NCBI GenBank assembly: GCA_030596395.1
Contig: JAUVKF010000036.1
Location: forward strand, 1-35,658
Source: Chlorobiota bacterium
GTDB taxonomy: Bacteria; Bacteroidota; Bacteroidia; Bacteroidales; F082
Length of the DNA stretch: 35,658 bases
Direction: 5' to 3'
In this document: positions 33,478 through 35,658 of the stretch, one piece after another
How positions within the stretch are numbered: the stretch's first letter is position 1
How the letters are laid out: every line of letters begins with the position of its first letter
Made by a program: the position numbers and the translations under genes
The notes under the pieces: model-generated
Told to the model about the DNA's origin: nothing
The model's input: only the letters and a program-made list of their open reading frames with translations
The model's database searches: none

Positions 33478-34353
33478 ATGAAACAAATTGATCCCTTAGA
33501 AATTAGCAACCAAAACCTGCACAAACTGTTATTAGGTGGTGTAGCCCCCCGGCCCATTGCTTTTGCCAGTACAATTGATAAAGATGGCAGGCCTAATCTT
33601 TCGCCATTTAGTTTTTATAATGTTTTTGGAGTAAACCCAAATACTTTAATTTTCTCACCTTCGCGCCGTGGACGCGATAACACTACAAAGCATACGTTCG
33701 AAAACTTAAAAGAAGTTCCGGAAGTAGTACTGAATGCTGTAAGTTACAAAATGGTGCAGCAGATGAGCTTATCAAGTACCGAGTATGCAAAAGGAGTAAA
33801 CGAATTTGAAAAAGCAGGTTTTACACAAGTTGAGTCAGTCAAGGTAAAACCTTTTCGGGTTGAGGAATCGCCATTGCAATTTGAATGTAAAGTCCGCGAA
33901 ATAATAGAAACCGGGGGTAAAGCCGGTTCAGGCAACCTCATTGTATGCGAAATTGTTTTCATACATCTTGATGAAAATATTCTGGATGAGAATGGCGCCA
34001 TTGATCCTGATAAAATTGACCTTGTCGGACGCATGGGAGGTGACTATTATGTCCGCACTTCAGGATCAGTAAAATTTACAGTACCCAAACCATTGACTAC
34101 GCTGGGAATTGGTGTTGATAGCCTGCCTGCAACCGTCAGGTTAAGTAAATATTTAACCGGTAATGACCTGGGTCAATTGGGAAACCTTGAAAATTTACCT
34201 TCGGTAGCCGAGATTGAAAACCTCAAAAAAGAGTTTGTAAATCCTGAACTTTTTGATAATGAGGAAAAGGTGCATCTGTATGCCAAATCCCTGATAGAGG
34301 TAGGAAAACCTTACGAAGCCCTCAAAATATTGATGATCAAAAATTCAGATTAA
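33478..34353 (+). CDS. Flavin reductase family protein (FMN-binding split barrel)
   Basis: 291 residues. Residues ~1-190 form a flavin-reductase-like split barrel (LLLGGVAPRPIAFASTIDKD, PNLSPFSFYNVFGVNP, IFSPSRRGRDNTTKHTFENL, PEVVLNAVSYKMVQQMSLSS, ECKVREIIETGGKAGSGNLI). A further ~90-residue C-terminal extension follows, mostly alpha-helical and ending VGKPYEALKIL. It is the fourth gene on the plus strand after hmgA, hpd and fahA. Related genes often lie next to homogentisate genes in Bacteroidota (recollection). It binds FMN in the cytoplasm; a direct role in tyrosine catabolism or in supplying reduced flavin is only inferred. Confidence 0.85.
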   Translation: MKQIDPLEISNQNLHKLLLGGVAPRPIAFASTIDKDGRPNLSPFSFYNVFGVNPNTLIFSPSRRGRDNTTKHTFENLKEVPEVVLNAVSYKMVQQMSLSSTEYAKGVNEFEKAGFTQVESVKVKPFRVEESPLQFECKVREIIETGGKAGSGNLIVCEIVFIHLDENILDENGAIDPDKIDLVGRMGGDYYVRTSGSVKFTVPKPLTTLGIGVDSLPATVRLSKYLTGNDLGQLGNLENLPSVAEIENLKKEFVNPELFDNEEKVHLYAKSLIEVGKPYEALKILMIKNSD

Positions 34354-34641
34354 GCTTCTTTTTGGAATAATAGTACATGGTATTTCCAACAAACCTTTAT
34401 TTAACGCTTTATATTGGTAATATCCTGATTTGTAATGATTTTTAGCAAAGTGGCTTGTGCTGTTGAATAGGTTGTACACCATCGATGGAATAGCTCCCAG
34501 AATTGAAGATTGATACATTATTTTAGATGTCTTGTATATCAGGTCTGTAACATCACTTTGATTAACAAGGCTTAAATTGGAACGTCCAAATAAATCAACA
34601 TACTCACCTAATTTTAAAAAGGGAGCCCCCGTCTGTCGCAA
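34345..34641 (-). pseudogene. Unrecognised reading frame, possibly a gene remnant
   Basis: 98 codons, starting only from a TTG at 34641 whose first codons belong to the neighbouring MITE-like element. From PFLKLGEYVDLFGRSNLSLV the chain looks protein-like (IYKTSKIMYQSSILGAIPSM, HFAKNHYKSGYYQYKALNKG, IPCTIIPKRSLI), without low-complexity bias. I do not recognise it. It overlaps the end of the flavin-reductase gene by 9 nt. It may be the 3' part of a gene whose start was cut off by the repeat, or a chance frame. Confidence 0.35.
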
Positions 34642-34806
34642 GTCTGAAGGGTGGGTTTGTGTGTAGGGACTTGTGCCTGGTTTTTATGTTTCGTCCTAAA
34701 ATAAGTTTACAGATTTCTATATCTATAAACCATTTTCCGCCTGAATAATCAGTACTGTGTCTCAGGCACAAGTCCCTGCGCTTTGGGATGCGCTTAGACT
34801 TGTGCC
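34637..34806. mobile_element. MITE-like element with imperfect terminal inverted repeats
   Basis: GGGACTTGTGCCTG (34666-34679) and CAGGCACAAGTCCC (34763-34776) are perfect 14-bp inverted copies 83 bp apart. The pairing extends outward: CGCAAGTCTGA (34637-34647) opposes TTAGACTTGTG (34794-34804). The right arm itself has GGCACAAGTC and GACTTGTGCC flanking a GCGCTTTGGGATGCGC core. No coding sequence lies between. It is non-autonomous if mobile; the family is unknown. 34807-34920 contains no gene. Confidence 0.5.
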
Positions 34807-34920
34807 GGTTGGTGGGAAATATTATCTTGAATTATATATATACCATAAGAGCATCTTGCTCATTTGCAGGCATCGATAGAATTGATTATGGAGCGGGCAT
34901 TTTCATTGTCCGCTCTTTTG

Positions 34921-34928
34921 TATATTTG
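34921..34928 (+). promoter_or_regulatory. -7 box before the membrane-protein gene
   Basis: TATATTTG fits TAnnTTTG and lies 24 nt before the ATG at 34953. A TTG at 34906-34908 is too close for a standard -33 element. Confidence 0.4.
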
Positions 34929-34952
34929 AATATTAATCAATAGCCCGAACCA

Positions 34953-35543
34953 ATGACCCATCTTGAAAGATTAGTTTCTCGACTTAACAAAAATTGCATA
35001 TCCGATATTGCAAAAATTTATAGGGTAGACACCATAGGATTGAACAAAAAGGAAATTCAGGATAAACTTCGTGAAAAGTTTAGTATCAAGAAAAAGAATT
35101 ATTATCTGCACTGGATTTATAATGGTTTGATGACGGTATTAGCATTATTCTCAATCTATTATGGTTGGACAGGGCATATTGCAGGTACAGATACAAACAC
35201 AAAATTGTCGAATATTGAAAACTTGTCATCTGAAACGTCACAACAAAAAATCTATCAGGATAGACCGAGAATTATAGCTGATAATTTTCAGCTAAAAGAT
35301 AAAGAGAAAATTGTTAATGGTATCCTTTCACCTACTATATCTTTTTCTATTAGAAATAAGGGTAAACGTGATATTTCCTATTATAAAATTAGACACTTCA
35401 TTTTATCTGCTGAAGAGAAATATGGAAAACTTACTCCTGATGAAGCTAGGAATGAATATTATAATTTAAAAGTAGGAACGATGAGTTATATTAAGTATCT
35501 TCCGACATTTCGAAAAGATATTATTAACCTGAGTTCGATATAA
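34953..35543 (+). CDS. Hypothetical membrane protein
   Basis: 196 residues, family not recognised. Residues ~1-50 are basic and helical (KNCISDIAKIYRVDTIGLNK, KEIQDKLREKFSIKKKNYY) and resemble a small DNA- or protein-binding helical module. One transmembrane helix follows at ~53-72 (IYNGLMTVLALFSIYYGWTG). Then come a short coiled segment (SNIENLSSETSQQ) and a C-terminal part with a beta-rich core (RPRIIADNFQLKDKE, SPTISFSIRNKGKRDISYYK) that looks extracytoplasmic or cytoplasmic depending on topology. The frame continues after the stop into more protein-like sequence at the window edge (35562-35658), so the stop may mark a break. Setting next to a MITE-like element suggests accessory DNA. Confidence 0.7.
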   Translation: MTHLERLVSRLNKNCISDIAKIYRVDTIGLNKKEIQDKLREKFSIKKKNYYLHWIYNGLMTVLALFSIYYGWTGHIAGTDTNTKLSNIENLSSETSQQKIYQDRPRIIADNFQLKDKEKIVNGILSPTISFSIRNKGKRDISYYKIRHFILSAEEKYGKLTPDEARNEYYNLKVGTMSYIKYLPTFRKDIINLSSI

Positions 35544-35546
35544 GCA

Positions 35547-35658
35547 ATGTTCTAAAAAAGAACGATTTGGCTGCTGGCAGGAACCGTTTCGTACTTTATA
35601 CTTGGTTTTTTCGGCAAGAATGAATACGCTAACAGACCTGAGATAAGGTTAGATATAA
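35547..35658 (+). pseudogene. Start of a partial or broken membrane-protein frame at the window edge
   Basis: From 35562 the frame encodes TIWLLAGTVSYFILGFFGKN followed by EYANRPEIRLDI and stays open to the end. An ATG at 35547 is in frame but is followed two codons later by TAA (35553-35555). Changing one base in TTCTAAAAAAG would give MFKKRTIWLL, a natural start with a membrane helix. The RPEIRLDI segment resembles RPRIIADNF in the gene before it, hinting at a related protein. The 3' end is outside the window. Confidence 0.35.

Overview
The window is AT-rich and reads as a chromosomal segment of a Bacteroidota bacterium, probably in or near the Bacteroidales/Marinilabiliales. The support is two SusC/Oar-style TonB-dependent receptors with N-terminal carboxypeptidase-like domains, a type IX secretion (T9SS) C-terminal sorting domain, many small outer-membrane beta-barrels, Bacteroidota-type -7 boxes (TAnnTTTG), weak Shine-Dalgarno sequences, and many short dispersed palindromic repeats between genes. 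The assignment is an inference from gene content; no 16S gene is present.

Layout. 1-2100 is accessory DNA: the tail of an IS21-like element has cut an alkyl sulfatase gene down to its C-terminal domain. It is followed by an outer-membrane barrel gene with a one-base frameshift in a poly(A) run, an attC-like palindrome, and a DUF3788 gene that looks like a small cassette. 2156-4945 (minus) holds two secreted phosphoesterases, PhoD-like and NPP-like. 5127-8321 is a large Oar-like TonB-dependent receptor. 8675-10032 (minus) is thioredoxin reductase plus an atypical thioredoxin with a CX6C centre. 10431-11213 (minus) is a cytoplasmic NlpC/P60 peptidase, and 11278-13344 a PgpH-type 7TM-HD c-di-AMP phosphodiesterase. 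13507-18280 (minus) encodes a 1011-residue secreted TPR protein and a downstream beta-barrel. 18443-18796 (minus) is RNase P RNA (rnpB), followed at higher coordinates by a small lipoprotein gene, tsaC and a family 9 glycosyltransferase, all on the minus strand. 21306-29550 (plus) has a dihydroorotate dehydrogenase-like enzyme, a FadL-like porin, a DUF4136 lipoprotein with a barrel partner, a T9SS-sorted protein, a second TonB receptor and another barrel.

29665-34353 is a coherent tyrosine/phenylalanine catabolic cluster: homogentisate dioxygenase, 4-hydroxyphenylpyruvate dioxygenase, fumarylacetoacetase and a flavin-reductase-like protein. No maleylacetoacetate isomerase is visible. The right end (34354-35658) is accessory again: a MITE-like inverted-repeat element next to a gene remnant, then an unrecognised membrane protein and a broken or partial reading frame at the edge.

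The most unusual signals are the repeats. The same short palindrome caps two helices of the RNase P RNA and recurs in degenerate form elsewhere. A 9-bp minisatellite lies in frame inside a glycosyltransferase. There is a six-unit heptamer array, a REP-like hairpin family, and an attC-like structure beside the DUF3788 gene. No tRNA, rRNA or CRISPR array was found.
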